Source: a candidate division WWE3 bacterium (GTDB lineage Bacteria; Patescibacteriota; WWE3; UBA101185; UBA10185). From it: a stretch of 40,307 bases of DNA. Positions 31,423-40,214 of the stretch are shown here, piece by piece. The notes under the pieces were generated by a model, which searched no databases, was not told the DNA's origin, and saw nothing but the letters and a program-made list of their open reading frames with translations. Numbering within the stretch: the first letter of the stretch is position 1; each line of letters opens with the position of its first letter. The stretch spans positions 1 to 40,307 of the forward strand of contig QZJF01000008.1 of NCBI GenBank assembly GCA_003599255.1. The letters are read 5' to 3'. A program made the translations under genes and the position numbers.

Positions 31423-33264
31423 ATGTCTACACAGCGCGAAAACGAAAAATTGAACGAAATCAAGCGACTTATGAAAGGGCTGCTTAGCCTTAGCCCCGAA
31501 AAGAAGCCTGAATTGAAAGAAGGATTTTGGCATCGAATTCGTAGGCATGTGTTTGGGGAGCCTACTATGAGGTTTACATCAGAGGAACTTTCTGCTGCAC
31601 TTGAAGAGGCCTTTTCACTTGCCAAGTCGCTTTCAAGTAGTGGGCTTTCTATTTCGTCAGACAAATCAATCTTGAATGATATAGAGGTTGTCGGTCATAG
31701 TTTCGTTCAACTTCAAGAGCAACAAACCAAAGCTTCGGGTTTGAAAGTGAAAGAGGGCACAATGTGGGCGGGGATGGGTCTTGAGGATTCGCATGGTGAA
31801 GCGAAAAGAACGATTGGGCTGAACTACCGAAACGACGCCAGAACAGCGAGTTTTGTTTTTTACGATACGACTCCTATTGGGCGTGCAGCTATTCGTAATT
31901 TATCTTCCTACGTTTTTGGAAGAGGAATCAAGTTTGTTTCTCAGTCTGAAGAAATAAACAATGCGTTGCAGAAATTTTGGAATTTCAACAATCTTGAACG
32001 ACGCCAGAAGCGCTTGTACAAAATGTATCTTAATAATGGTGAACAATACATAGCGTTGATAAATACTTCGTTGACTATGCATAAAACTTTGAAGTTAAGA
32101 TACATTCCCCCGAGTCAAGTCGATTTTGTAATCACTGAAGATGGCGATATTGGTGCAGTGTATGGGTTTTGTAGAAGAATTTCGGGTACAGACGGTGAGA
32201 AGAAGGTGTTTTACAAAGAAGCTTTTGCTGATGAGGAGAACAAGCCCAAGGATTTTGAGACTGGAGCAGGAAAAAATTTTGAAGAAGATGAAAATGTTCG
32301 AGTTGTTTCTATGCAGATGGGACACGAGGACGAAACGCGGGGTCTTCCATATATGTATCCTTCATTTCGATGGATGCGTATTCTTCTTGAATTTGCCATG
32401 GAGCGTGCCAGATATGCGATGTTTCGTCAGCGTATTTACGGCATCATGCAGAAAATGGGTAAGTTTCAATCTGGGTCAATTCCATCATACAAGGACTTGC
32501 CAAAGAGTGGTGGGATTTTGTTTGAGGACATGAATCAGAAATTTAGATTTGAGACACCGAATACAGGTGCTCAAGATTCCACGGCTGATTGGAAGATGCT
32601 GATGTATCTGGTTTGTGCAGGGCTTCAGATTCCTCCACATATCCTCTTTCAGGATTCATCTAACGAGAATTACGCGTCTATTCGAAAGGCTGATACCCCG
32701 TTTGCGAATCTTGTTCTCGATGAGCAGGATGAACAACGAGACATGTGGCAGAGGATATTTAGGTATGTGATTAGTCAACTTGTTGAACATACAATCATAC
32801 CGAAGACTATGACAATCAAAGTTTACAAAGCATCGATGATAGGTGAGTCAATACAATGGGAGGCAAAGCAAGAAGCTGCGATTAATTTCATCAGAGCCAA
32901 ACTTCGGTTATTGTCAGGAAAGGTAATCACAGAGCAAGATGAGGCAGATATTCACAACGGGGCAAAGGCGATTCTTGGGCAGGAAATTGAAACTGAAGTT
33001 AAGACCGAAGATGTTCCAATCGATATTGTGTTTCCTCACGTTGTTTACGAAGACCCTCGTTTACAGGCTGAAGTTGTAAAGATTCTTGTTGAGCTTAGGC
33101 TGATGTCTCGATATACTGCAATGAGGAAGTTTGATTTGGAGCCGTCAGAAGAAGAGGCACGAATTTCTGATGAAAAGAGCTTGGATGCAGAACGTAGCGA
33201 TAATGAACTTGCTGATTTGGAGAAATCGTTGATGGGTAAGACGGGAGAAGAGCCAGAGGAATAA
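31423..33264 (+). CDS. Portal protein
   Basis: The 613-residue product shows GRAAIRNLSSYVFGRGIKF, IPPSQVDFVITEDGDIGAVYG and a long region with AGLQIPPHILFQDSSNENYASIRKAD, all typical of tailed-phage portals. It forms the DNA entry ring at one capsid vertex and is the docking site for the terminase encoded just upstream. GGGAG lies 9 bases before the ATG. Its stop is 3 bases before the MuF gene. Confidence 0.85.
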   Translation: MSTQRENEKLNEIKRLMKGLLSLSPEKKPELKEGFWHRIRRHVFGEPTMRFTSEELSAALEEAFSLAKSLSSSGLSISSDKSILNDIEVVGHSFVQLQEQQTKASGLKVKEGTMWAGMGLEDSHGEAKRTIGLNYRNDARTASFVFYDTTPIGRAAIRNLSSYVFGRGIKFVSQSEEINNALQKFWNFNNLERRQKRLYKMYLNNGEQYIALINTSLTMHKTLKLRYIPPSQVDFVITEDGDIGAVYGFCRRISGTDGEKKVFYKEAFADEENKPKDFETGAGKNFEEDENVRVVSMQMGHEDETRGLPYMYPSFRWMRILLEFAMERARYAMFRQRIYGIMQKMGKFQSGSIPSYKDLPKSGGILFEDMNQKFRFETPNTGAQDSTADWKMLMYLVCAGLQIPPHILFQDSSNENYASIRKADTPFANLVLDEQDEQRDMWQRIFRYVISQLVEHTIIPKTMTIKVYKASMIGESIQWEAKQEAAINFIRAKLRLLSGKVITEQDEADIHNGAKAILGQEIETEVKTEDVPIDIVFPHVVYEDPRLQAEVVKILVELRLMSRYTAMRKFDLEPSEEEARISDEKSLDAERSDNELADLEKSLMGKTGEEPEE

Positions 33265-33267
33265 CAC

Positions 33268-36093
33268 ATGCCCATACCTTTGAGAAAATTTGGTTCTGAA
33301 TCTATCAGGATGTTTAGGCAGATGGATGAAAGATTCATTAAAGATATTCGAGCTTATTTCAAGAAGGACTTGAAAATTTCGTTGGAAGCTTGGGCTCAGA
33401 AAGTAGCTGTCGATATTTTTGAGAATGGGCAGCCCGATTGGGAGTTGTGGCGTAGGCAAGAGACTAATTATTTCAGTCAGTTGAATACAACATTACGTCT
33501 TGCCTACGTTGATTTGGCGAAGATGTCGCAGAAAGCGACACTCATGTTCTTTTTGCTTGCCAAAAAGAGATACGTAGAGTTATTCAAGTTGCTCTATCCT
33601 GCAAAGTTCGTGACAATCAAGAAGGAGAATGAAGAAGAATTTCTTTCTGTTGAGACAACGCATAGCGAGATTTTCGAAGCTGAAGCGTCTCCAAAGATAG
33701 TGATTTCGTTGGGCAAGGGAACTCCCAATGACCAATTCAAGCAGATGTTAAAAGGTCAGCTTGATAACAAAACTGAGCCGAGTATGCTTATTAAGACTCT
33801 TAGTGCTGACCACGTTAAGGTTCTTCAACGAGATGTTGCTGCTGCGGTTAGTGCTGGGCAGGGTGTGTATACTGCCAAGGAAGATTTTCTCAAGAAAGTT
33901 CTTCCTACGTTAGATAATGCTGAGTTGACGAAAAAAATGGAATACAATGTTTTGCGTATTATGCGAACATCGTACAATACTGCCGTGAATGAAGACTTTA
34001 CAAAATTCATGTCTGATAATCAGCATCTTTTTGAAAAGAAGATTCGTATGGCAGATGGAAGACCTTGTTTAGCTTGCGTGATGCTGGATGGTAAAGAGTA
34101 CGATATCGCTGCCCCGATGAACGACCACATTGCCGGAATGTGCTATTTCATTCCTGTAGCAAAGACGCTTGAAGACCTTGGGTTCGATACATCAAAGCTT
34201 CCTACTAAGCTTAGTGAATCGTGGAGTAATTATAGTCAGGATGTTCCCTTGATGCAGAGTAGATTTTGGCAACTTCCAGAATCAGAACAGAGAAAAATAT
34301 TTGGTAATCAGGCACTTTTTGACTTGTGGAAGAAGGAGCAGTTTCCCATTGACCGCCTTGCTCGTATTTCGAAGGAGGGTTGGTCGATTCCGATATCGTA
34401 CAAAGATGCTCTTGCAAAGCTGCCTGAACTTGGTGGAATTAGTAATCCTCTTTGTAAGTTTATAGGAACTACTTCAATTGAGACAATTAAGGATTTGAAT
34501 AAAGTTATTGACCCTCTTGACCGTGCAACAAAGGGATTATCAATTACATCTAAGGGAAAAAAGGGTTTGATTAATCAATATGGAATTGACCCTTATGGAT
34601 GGGGAAAGGATTTAAGTAAGGTTCCAGATTCAGTTCTTGCTGATGTTAGGAGATTTTCAACTCTTGTTCGTGACCCCGAGACCATGCCTTGGTATGATTT
34701 CAATCAGCGAGCAAGAATTCTTGGATTGTATACGAGAAAGGCGGTTGACGGGAGAATGTACTATGCTGTTGGTGGAGATGCTGGAAAACTCAAAACCATT
34801 GCACTTCCTAAAGGTGCTCCTCCTCCTGTGACGGCAGTGAAAACTCTGAGTTATCAAGAGTATATCGATTTGGATTCGGATATCGACTTGCTGGCCGGAA
34901 AGAATCTTGATAAGATTAGATGGGATAAGGATGGGATTGGGCACGTTTTAGTAGATGGAAAGAGCGTTGAAGCATTTGAAGTTAAGATTTATAAAACGGC
35001 GGGAGGAACATACTCGTTTCAATTTAAGATAACTGATGAAGCGTCCCGTAGATTATGGAAAGAAATGAATTCTGGCAAGTTCTTGAAGCTTAGAAATGTA
35101 GATGAAAAGTACAGATTGATAAAGAAAACTGATAAGGGATTTGTTTTTTCGAAGAAAGATTTTATATTAGATAGGAAAAATCGAGTTTTTGTTCAATCTT
35201 CAGGTAAAACTACGATTACTGTGAATCTTCCTTATTTTGAAAAATTCAAAACAATTAACAGTTTTTCTAATCAAGTTTGGGTTGATAGCAAATCAGCAGA
35301 TTTAGCTGAAAGCTTACAGCAGGTTAAGAAAGATTTGAAGGAGTACGATATTGGGTCGTGGTTTGCCCCAACTATAAAGAACGATAAAGATGCTTATATT
35401 TCAGCAAGGTATCTTTGGGCGGATGGAAAGAAAGTTATGGATGTAAATGATGTGAGTTTTGTTAACACAGATGAATACGTATCGATGTGGGACGACTTGC
35501 CCCTGCCAGAAGAATTTCAAGGATTTATCCATTTAGGCTCTTCAGAGAGTGTTGAAGCTGTTTTTGATTCCAAACAGTTTCTAAGTACAGAGCAGAGATT
35601 GGCAAGGGGATTTTTTGATGATGCAGTTGGAATGTCTCCCCGTGCAGATTTGGAGACTGGTGGAGCTAACGGTGTTTTTGTTAGACCAGTCACTTCACTT
35701 GATATTAACTACGCGTCCACAGCGTTGGATTCTTCTAGTAAAGGCCACGTGGTGTACGTGTTTAAAAAAGATATTGCTAAGAGATTGGATTGGTATGGGT
35801 TTTCCGGGGACAAGTATGGAGATGTTACCGATATCAAATATTTTTCGAGTAAGGGCAGAACGTCTTATTTCCATTCTCTTAGGAAAGAGCGCCCAGATGG
35901 AGTTAGATATCCTGCTGCTGCTGAAGTAGTATTTAGGAATTCGATTGATTTTAGTAATGTTGAATATGTGATTTGTCATAAACTTGAACGATGGGATTTG
36001 ATAACGAAGTTTATAAGTAAAGGAATTACAAAAATCAATGGGAAGGACATTGCAGACTTTTTTGTAGAAGCAAAAGGGGCGGCAGTGTTTTGA
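33268..36093 (+). CDS. MuF-type head protein with large C-terminal extension
   Basis: The product is 941 residues; simple MuF proteins are 250-450. RIMRTSYNTAVNEDF and ADGRPCLACVMLDGKEYDIAAP...DHIAGMC (about 225-295) match the MuF minor head domain. The extension of over 600 residues ends in a domain (about 750-915) with GFIHLGSS, an ETGGANGVFVR segment and AAAEVVFRN, which by eye recalls ADP-ribosyltransferase folds (His near the start, Glu near the end). Such tails may be injected with the DNA. That reading is weak. No signal peptide. Confidence 0.75.
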   Translation: MPIPLRKFGSESIRMFRQMDERFIKDIRAYFKKDLKISLEAWAQKVAVDIFENGQPDWELWRRQETNYFSQLNTTLRLAYVDLAKMSQKATLMFFLLAKKRYVELFKLLYPAKFVTIKKENEEEFLSVETTHSEIFEAEASPKIVISLGKGTPNDQFKQMLKGQLDNKTEPSMLIKTLSADHVKVLQRDVAAAVSAGQGVYTAKEDFLKKVLPTLDNAELTKKMEYNVLRIMRTSYNTAVNEDFTKFMSDNQHLFEKKIRMADGRPCLACVMLDGKEYDIAAPMNDHIAGMCYFIPVAKTLEDLGFDTSKLPTKLSESWSNYSQDVPLMQSRFWQLPESEQRKIFGNQALFDLWKKEQFPIDRLARISKEGWSIPISYKDALAKLPELGGISNPLCKFIGTTSIETIKDLNKVIDPLDRATKGLSITSKGKKGLINQYGIDPYGWGKDLSKVPDSVLADVRRFSTLVRDPETMPWYDFNQRARILGLYTRKAVDGRMYYAVGGDAGKLKTIALPKGAPPPVTAVKTLSYQEYIDLDSDIDLLAGKNLDKIRWDKDGIGHVLVDGKSVEAFEVKIYKTAGGTYSFQFKITDEASRRLWKEMNSGKFLKLRNVDEKYRLIKKTDKGFVFSKKDFILDRKNRVFVQSSGKTTITVNLPYFEKFKTINSFSNQVWVDSKSADLAESLQQVKKDLKEYDIGSWFAPTIKNDKDAYISARYLWADGKKVMDVNDVSFVNTDEYVSMWDDLPLPEEFQGFIHLGSSESVEAVFDSKQFLSTEQRLARGFFDDAVGMSPRADLETGGANGVFVRPVTSLDINYASTALDSSSKGHVVYVFKKDIAKRLDWYGFSGDKYGDVTDIKYFSSKGRTSYFHSLRKERPDGVRYPAAAEVVFRNSIDFSNVEYVICHKLERWDLITKFISKGITKINGKDIADFFVEAKGAAVF

Positions 36094-36123
36094 TAGTGAT
36101 ACTTTTAATGTAACGAGAGAGCA

Positions 36124-36453
36124 ATGAAAACAGACGCGAGGACTTTGTATGTAGTGGAGACGGAAGAGAATACACACGTTGTATTTGGGATTGTTGCCCG
36201 AAGTGATTCTTTCTTTTCATTTTCATTATCGGTAGACTATCGTAGAACTCTGAATGTTGTTGTTACCAAGGTTGAGGAAACTGATAGCGAGATTTTACTT
36301 ACTGAGGAAAATTCTCATACTTTGAAAGTGTATCCTCTAACGGAAGACAACTACAACACTGTTAAAAATTCTCTTATTGGGCAATACTCGTGGAAAGATT
36401 TTATATCTATAGCCCATAAAAGAGGGTTCAAATTGGTAGAGGAATCAACATGA
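36124..36453 (+). CDS. Hypothetical protein (109 residues)
   Basis: The sequence is beta-rich with no recognised motif. GAGAG stands 3-8 bases before the ATG. It overlaps the next start by 4 bases (ATGA). It lies downstream of the head gene block and may be structural or regulatory. Confidence 0.6.
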   Translation: MKTDARTLYVVETEENTHVVFGIVARSDSFFSFSLSVDYRRTLNVVVTKVEETDSEILLTEENSHTLKVYPLTEDNYNTVKNSLIGQYSWKDFISIAHKRGFKLVEEST

Positions 36454-36725
36454 CACTATCCAAGATGGAAGATGACTCTCAAGATGCTAAGAAGGATTTT
36501 GTTGCTGAGAAGTTTTTTATAGTTCGAAAGCCGAATGGAGCAATTCACGATGTTCAACTCTTGTTTGGAAAGTACCAAAGTTGGTTTGTAACCAATATTT
36601 TTGATAAGGAGTACTCGTACTTGCAGTACTTGCTGGATAACGTAGAGATGCCAAAGGAGGTCTATTCATTTATAGAAGATTTGTTGGATGACGCTGAAAA
36701 AGCGTACATGCGGGAAACAAGATAA
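36450..36725 (+). CDS. Hypothetical protein (91 residues)
   Basis: This is an acidic protein with an aromatic central segment (GKYQSWFVTNIFDKEYSYLQYLL) and a helical C-terminus. No family is recognised. It is translationally coupled to the gene before it (ATGA overlap). Confidence 0.6.
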   Translation: MTLSKMEDDSQDAKKDFVAEKFFIVRKPNGAIHDVQLLFGKYQSWFVTNIFDKEYSYLQYLLDNVEMPKEVYSFIEDLLDDAEKAYMRETR

Positions 36726-36740
36726 TGAAAGGAGATGTTG

Positions 36741-37091
36741 ATGTCTGAAACAAAGTCAGATATTTTGTTGGCACCTGATGGTCAAAAAGTCAGGACGAAG
36801 GGAAAGCCACTTTGCGCTTTTACAGTAGTGATTTATGAGACAGGGGCGATTGAAATTCTTGAGGAAACTGAATACGGAGGTCAGAAATTTCCTCAGGCGA
36901 TTCATTCTGGAACTATTGCGGAGTCGATTCAAGCGTTAGCAATCATCAACATGTTTCAGCCTTTGATAAATCAGATTGCAATGAGAATTCGTGGAGAGAT
37001 TCCTCCGTTGGTCATTCAAGCGTTGAATAAGGTCATGCAGGATTCAATGCGAGTTGCTGCGGCTGCGCAGGCTGTTGAAAAGAGACATTGA
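36741..37091 (+). CDS. Hypothetical protein (116 residues)
   Basis: The N-terminal half looks like a small beta domain (APDGQKVRTKGKPLCAFTVVIY). The C-terminal half is an amphipathic helix ending AAAAQAVEKRH. No family is recognised. AAAGGAG lies 6 bases before ATG 36741; an ATG at 36735 overlaps the SD. Confidence 0.6.
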   Translation: MSETKSDILLAPDGQKVRTKGKPLCAFTVVIYETGAIEILEETEYGGQKFPQAIHSGTIAESIQALAIINMFQPLINQIAMRIRGEIPPLVIQALNKVMQDSMRVAAAAQAVEKRH

Positions 37092-37100
37092 GGAGGAGAA

Positions 37101-37754
37101 ATGAAAAAGAATCAAGATGAGAAGGTGAAAGGAACGGGTGATGAAGCTAAGATTGAGCCTACTGAGTCTGCTTCTATCGTTAGTGAAGGAGCTGGCGACC
37201 TGGCTGCGGCTTCAAGTTCGCTTTCTGTTGCCGATTCCGCAGGAAATAACGAAATCAAATTGGAGGAGGCAGTTGCTCCTCCAAAAGAGGAATCTACGCC
37301 GCCTGAACCTGCTACCAGACCGAAATCTAAACTTCCGTTTGAAAGCAATCTTGAATGGAAGAAAATTCAAAGAAAGAAGTACGCTTACGCTGACCAACCC
37401 TATGCTCCTACATTTTTTTACAATGTTTGGGAACGGGAGGAGTTAGGGGATAGATTTGATTTCGTTCAAGATATTTCATCAGCGTTTGTATTACTGAATG
37501 ACCGGCTTCCGAATTCTGGAGATGTTGTTCACGTTCGATTTCCTGGGACAGTGAAAGATGTCATCAATCGTTACGAAGTTCGAGATGTTTATGAGTGTCA
37601 GGCGCCACGCAAGGACAAAATCATTTTTTGTTGGATTTCGTTGAAGATGAAAGATAGAGATGTTTCGAAACCGCAGAGTGAATTGATTCTCAATCGAGCT
37701 TACTTCGCTTATGTGGAGAGGGTTGAGAAGATAATCAAATCGAAGAACGAATGA
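37101..37754 (+). CDS. Hypothetical protein with low-complexity N-terminus
   Basis: In the 217-residue product, the first 80 residues are rich in Ala, Ser, Glu and Pro and probably disordered. The rest is a folded domain with YAPTFFYNVWEREE and VHVRFPGTVKDVINRYEVRDVYEC. AGGAGGAG stands 2-9 bases before the ATG. The stop overlaps the next gene (ATGA). It has no recognised family. Confidence 0.6.
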   Translation: MKKNQDEKVKGTGDEAKIEPTESASIVSEGAGDLAAASSSLSVADSAGNNEIKLEEAVAPPKEESTPPEPATRPKSKLPFESNLEWKKIQRKKYAYADQPYAPTFFYNVWEREELGDRFDFVQDISSAFVLLNDRLPNSGDVVHVRFPGTVKDVINRYEVRDVYECQAPRKDKIIFCWISLKMKDRDVSKPQSELILNRAYFAYVERVEKIIKSKNE

Positions 37755-38116
37755 GTGCTGACGCAACAAAAGAGAGTGAGGGCAAGCTTCGGTTTGACCT
37801 CATTCCCTCTTTCGTGCTGTTTGAGGAAGTTGAGGTTTGGACGCATGGTGCAAACAAATACACTAAGTTGTCTGGACAAGAAGGTTCGTGGAATTGGGAG
37901 AAAGGACGGCCTCATTCGGAGTATTTTGCTGCACTGTGTAGGCATTTATTCAAGTATTGGGCAGGTGAGGACATTGACCCGGAGACTGGGTTAAATCACT
38001 TGGCGCAGGTGAGAGTCAACGCTGCTATCTTGCGTGAACTACAACGTGTTCATCCGGAGTTAGATGACAGACCGAAGCATCGTAAATGGATGGGCGAGAT
38101 TACGAAAAGCATATGA
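37751..38116 (+). CDS. DUF5664-like dATP/dGTP pyrophosphohydrolase
   Basis: The 121-residue product has GKLRFDLIPSFVL, HGANKYTKLSG, RHLFKYWAGEDIDPETGLNHLAQV and related helices, as in the all-alpha DUF5664 family. Some members (MazZ type) hydrolyse dGTP or dATP to the monophosphate. Here it might tune the dGTP pool or degrade host nucleotides; the substrate cannot be told by eye. ATG 37751 overlaps the previous stop. It is far from the modification operon and on the opposite strand. Confidence 0.75.
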   Translation: MSADATKESEGKLRFDLIPSFVLFEEVEVWTHGANKYTKLSGQEGSWNWEKGRPHSEYFAALCRHLFKYWAGEDIDPETGLNHLAQVRVNAAILRELQRVHPELDDRPKHRKWMGEITKSI

Positions 38117-38589
38117 GTTCTAACAACTTGTTGATTAAGAAGTATTTGCTTAAGCAGTGTAATTCTTGTGGGGCGTTCCTTGTTGGGCATTATCCTTCTT
38201 TGATTGACCTTGTCCGAAACAAGAAATGTCCGATGTGTAAACTTTTGCCGCGTAAGGAACGAAAGAAGCATCGTAAGCGTAAGGCTTCAAATCTATATCA
38301 GACTCATAAGGATAGAAGATGCCTGGGATGTGGAAAGAAGTTAATAGAGGACTATCCTTCTATGAGCTCGTTGTGCAGGGCAATGTGGTGTAAATCCTGC
38401 GGAACAAGCTATGAATCAAAGAAAAGAATGAATCAACATGATGATAGTATTGACGAGCTTCACCGCCGCAAATCTCGAGAGAAAAAGAGGAAGTTCATTA
38501 ACATTTATTCTCTTCATGGACTTACTACTGAAAAGTTCGTTAGAATAATTAATCAAGGTCTTCGTGGAGACGTTGAACTTGTAAAGTAG
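38113..38589 (+). CDS. Double zinc-ribbon protein
   Basis: The 158-residue product has two tandem copies of one unit: CNSCGAFLVGHYPSLIDLVR with KKCPMC, and CLGCGKKLIEDYPSMSSLCR with MWCKSC. Each has two CxxC pairs and a shared YPSxxxLxR core, indicating an internal duplication. The linker and tail are strongly basic (RKERKKHRKRK), so nucleic-acid binding is likely. ATG 38113 overlaps the previous stop (ATGA). Confidence 0.65.
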   Translation: MSSNNLLIKKYLLKQCNSCGAFLVGHYPSLIDLVRNKKCPMCKLLPRKERKKHRKRKASNLYQTHKDRRCLGCGKKLIEDYPSMSSLCRAMWCKSCGTSYESKKRMNQHDDSIDELHRRKSREKKRKFINIYSLHGLTTEKFVRIINQGLRGDVELVK

Positions 38590-38599
38590 GAGGACAACT

Positions 38600-39940
38600 A
38601 TGGCTGGTCGAAGATGGACGCAAGAAGAGATTGATTTTGTTAAATCGAGCTTGGGGAAAGGGCATCACCCACGCGAGATTTCTTTATTGTTGGAGCAACG
38701 GTTTGGGGTGGGAAGAACTATTGCTGCAATAAAATTATTACTTACAAATTCAGGAATTAGCTGGAATCATCTTGCTGGACGCAGGTCGATTACCGACGAA
38801 AATGTTGGGGAGCGAGTTAAGAATGATGTTGCCCTCGAACGTATCCAAGCAGAACTGCGTATTTTAAAAAGAAGATATTCTGAGGCAGTTCAAACAGTGA
38901 GCGAGCATCTTGATATCATTTCGCAGATGAAAGATTACCTGCAAGCGTTTCCCGAACCCGATTTGAAATTTCGTGATATCGTTAGTAAGAAATCAACAAC
39001 CAAGGAAACGTTGCTGATGTTGATTTCAGATATTCACTTTGGAGAGGTTGTTAGGAAGAGAGAGATTCTTGGGCTGAATAGCTATGACATGGACATTGCA
39101 GCTCAGAGGTTGAAATGGTATGTGACTCGAGTGGTTGACATTGCAAAAAATAAACTTCGAGGTTACACGTTTGACAAAGTTGTAGTAGCTTCACTGGGCG
39201 ATGTTGTTTCAGGAAACATTCATGATGAACTTCGAGAAGAAGTTGAGGGGAATATTGTAGAGTGGACTGTAGGTGCTGCTCATCTAATGGGACAAGCTTT
39301 AACAGAACTTTCAAAGTACTTCAAGGAAGTAGAATTTGTTGGAGTAGTAGGAAATCACGGCCGCGTCTTTCAGAAGCCACGCTACAAATCTCGGTATGTG
39401 AATTGGGATTACATGACATATCAGTTACTTGAGGGGCTTTTGGAAAAGAACAAGCGTATAAAGTTCATACTCCCGAAGAGTTTTTGGCATGTACATAATA
39501 TCAACGGCCATAACTTTTTGTTACTTCACGGAGATAACATCAAAAGCTATTATGGAATACCTTTTTATGGTATTCAAAGGACTGTAACTCAACTCACAGA
39601 GCTTCTATTCGCTGAAGATGTACGTATGGATTATGTGCTTCTGGGTCATTTTCATACTTCAAACACTTTGAGTCGCATGAAAGGCAAGGTGTTTTTGAAT
39701 GGTTCAATGAAAGGTGCTGATGAATTTAGTTTGGGAAGGCTGTTTACTGGAACGAGAGCGAGTCAGCTGTTGATAGGAGTTCACCCAGAGAGAACATCTT
39801 TTGAGTTTGCAATTGATTTGCAAGATGCTGAAATATCGACGATTGAGGGTTATTCATTCCGAAGTGAAAAATCAGAGGATGAAATCAAAAAAACTGTACA
39901 CGCTGTTTTGAAAGAAGGTCATGATAAGAATAGGAAATGA
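38600..39940 (+). CDS. Calcineurin-like phosphoesterase with N-terminal SANT/HTH-like domain
   Basis: The product is 446 residues. An N-terminal RRWTQEEIDFVKSSLGKGHHP segment looks like a Myb/SANT or GcrA-type DNA-binding domain. The C-terminal part has LISDIHFGE, SLGDVVSGNIHDE, VVGNHGR, LLHGDN and LLGHFHT, the five metal motifs of the family. It could be a DNA-directed nuclease or phosphatase. GGAGG stands 8 bases before the ATG. It is distinct from SbcD in this window. Confidence 0.8.
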   Translation: MAGRRWTQEEIDFVKSSLGKGHHPREISLLLEQRFGVGRTIAAIKLLLTNSGISWNHLAGRRSITDENVGERVKNDVALERIQAELRILKRRYSEAVQTVSEHLDIISQMKDYLQAFPEPDLKFRDIVSKKSTTKETLLMLISDIHFGEVVRKREILGLNSYDMDIAAQRLKWYVTRVVDIAKNKLRGYTFDKVVVASLGDVVSGNIHDELREEVEGNIVEWTVGAAHLMGQALTELSKYFKEVEFVGVVGNHGRVFQKPRYKSRYVNWDYMTYQLLEGLLEKNKRIKFILPKSFWHVHNINGHNFLLLHGDNIKSYYGIPFYGIQRTVTQLTELLFAEDVRMDYVLLGHFHTSNTLSRMKGKVFLNGSMKGADEFSLGRLFTGTRASQLLIGVHPERTSFEFAIDLQDAEISTIEGYSFRSEKSEDEIKKTVHAVLKEGHDKNRK

Positions 39941-40214
39941 TGATGCAATAGGTGGCGATATTGTCACTGTTACATCGCGTGTAAATTCACTTCCGATACG
40001 GGCTTTGCTTGATGTTTATAGAGCGAAAGACCGTATCATTGATTTGTGCGGAAAGGAGAAGTGTAGGACGATTGTGATTTTGAGTTCAGGCTGGATTATT
40101 CAACTCTCTCCCTCGATTGACCGTGTTATGAAGACAGCAGACCTTGCTCACAGTGCAAACTTTGATGCAGCAGCAAAGACCATAGAAGAAGTTCCAAAAA
40201 CTAATCAGCCATAG
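39921..40214 (+). CDS. Hypothetical protein (97 residues)
   Basis: No family is recognised. The sequence is mixed alpha/beta with no membrane segment. AAGG lies 3-6 bases before the ATG, and it overlaps the phosphoesterase gene by 20 bases. It is the last gene before the right-end intergenic region. Confidence 0.55.
   Translation: MIRIGNDDAIGGDIVTVTSRVNSLPIRALLDVYRAKDRIIDLCGKEKCRTIVILSSGWIIQLSPSIDRVMKTADLAHSANFDAAAKTIEEVPKTNQP

Noticed and set aside
33825-36226. Several 60-160 residue ORFs opposite the MuF gene
   Set aside because: They lack SDs and recognisable domains and fall within a well-supported long gene, so they are shadows.
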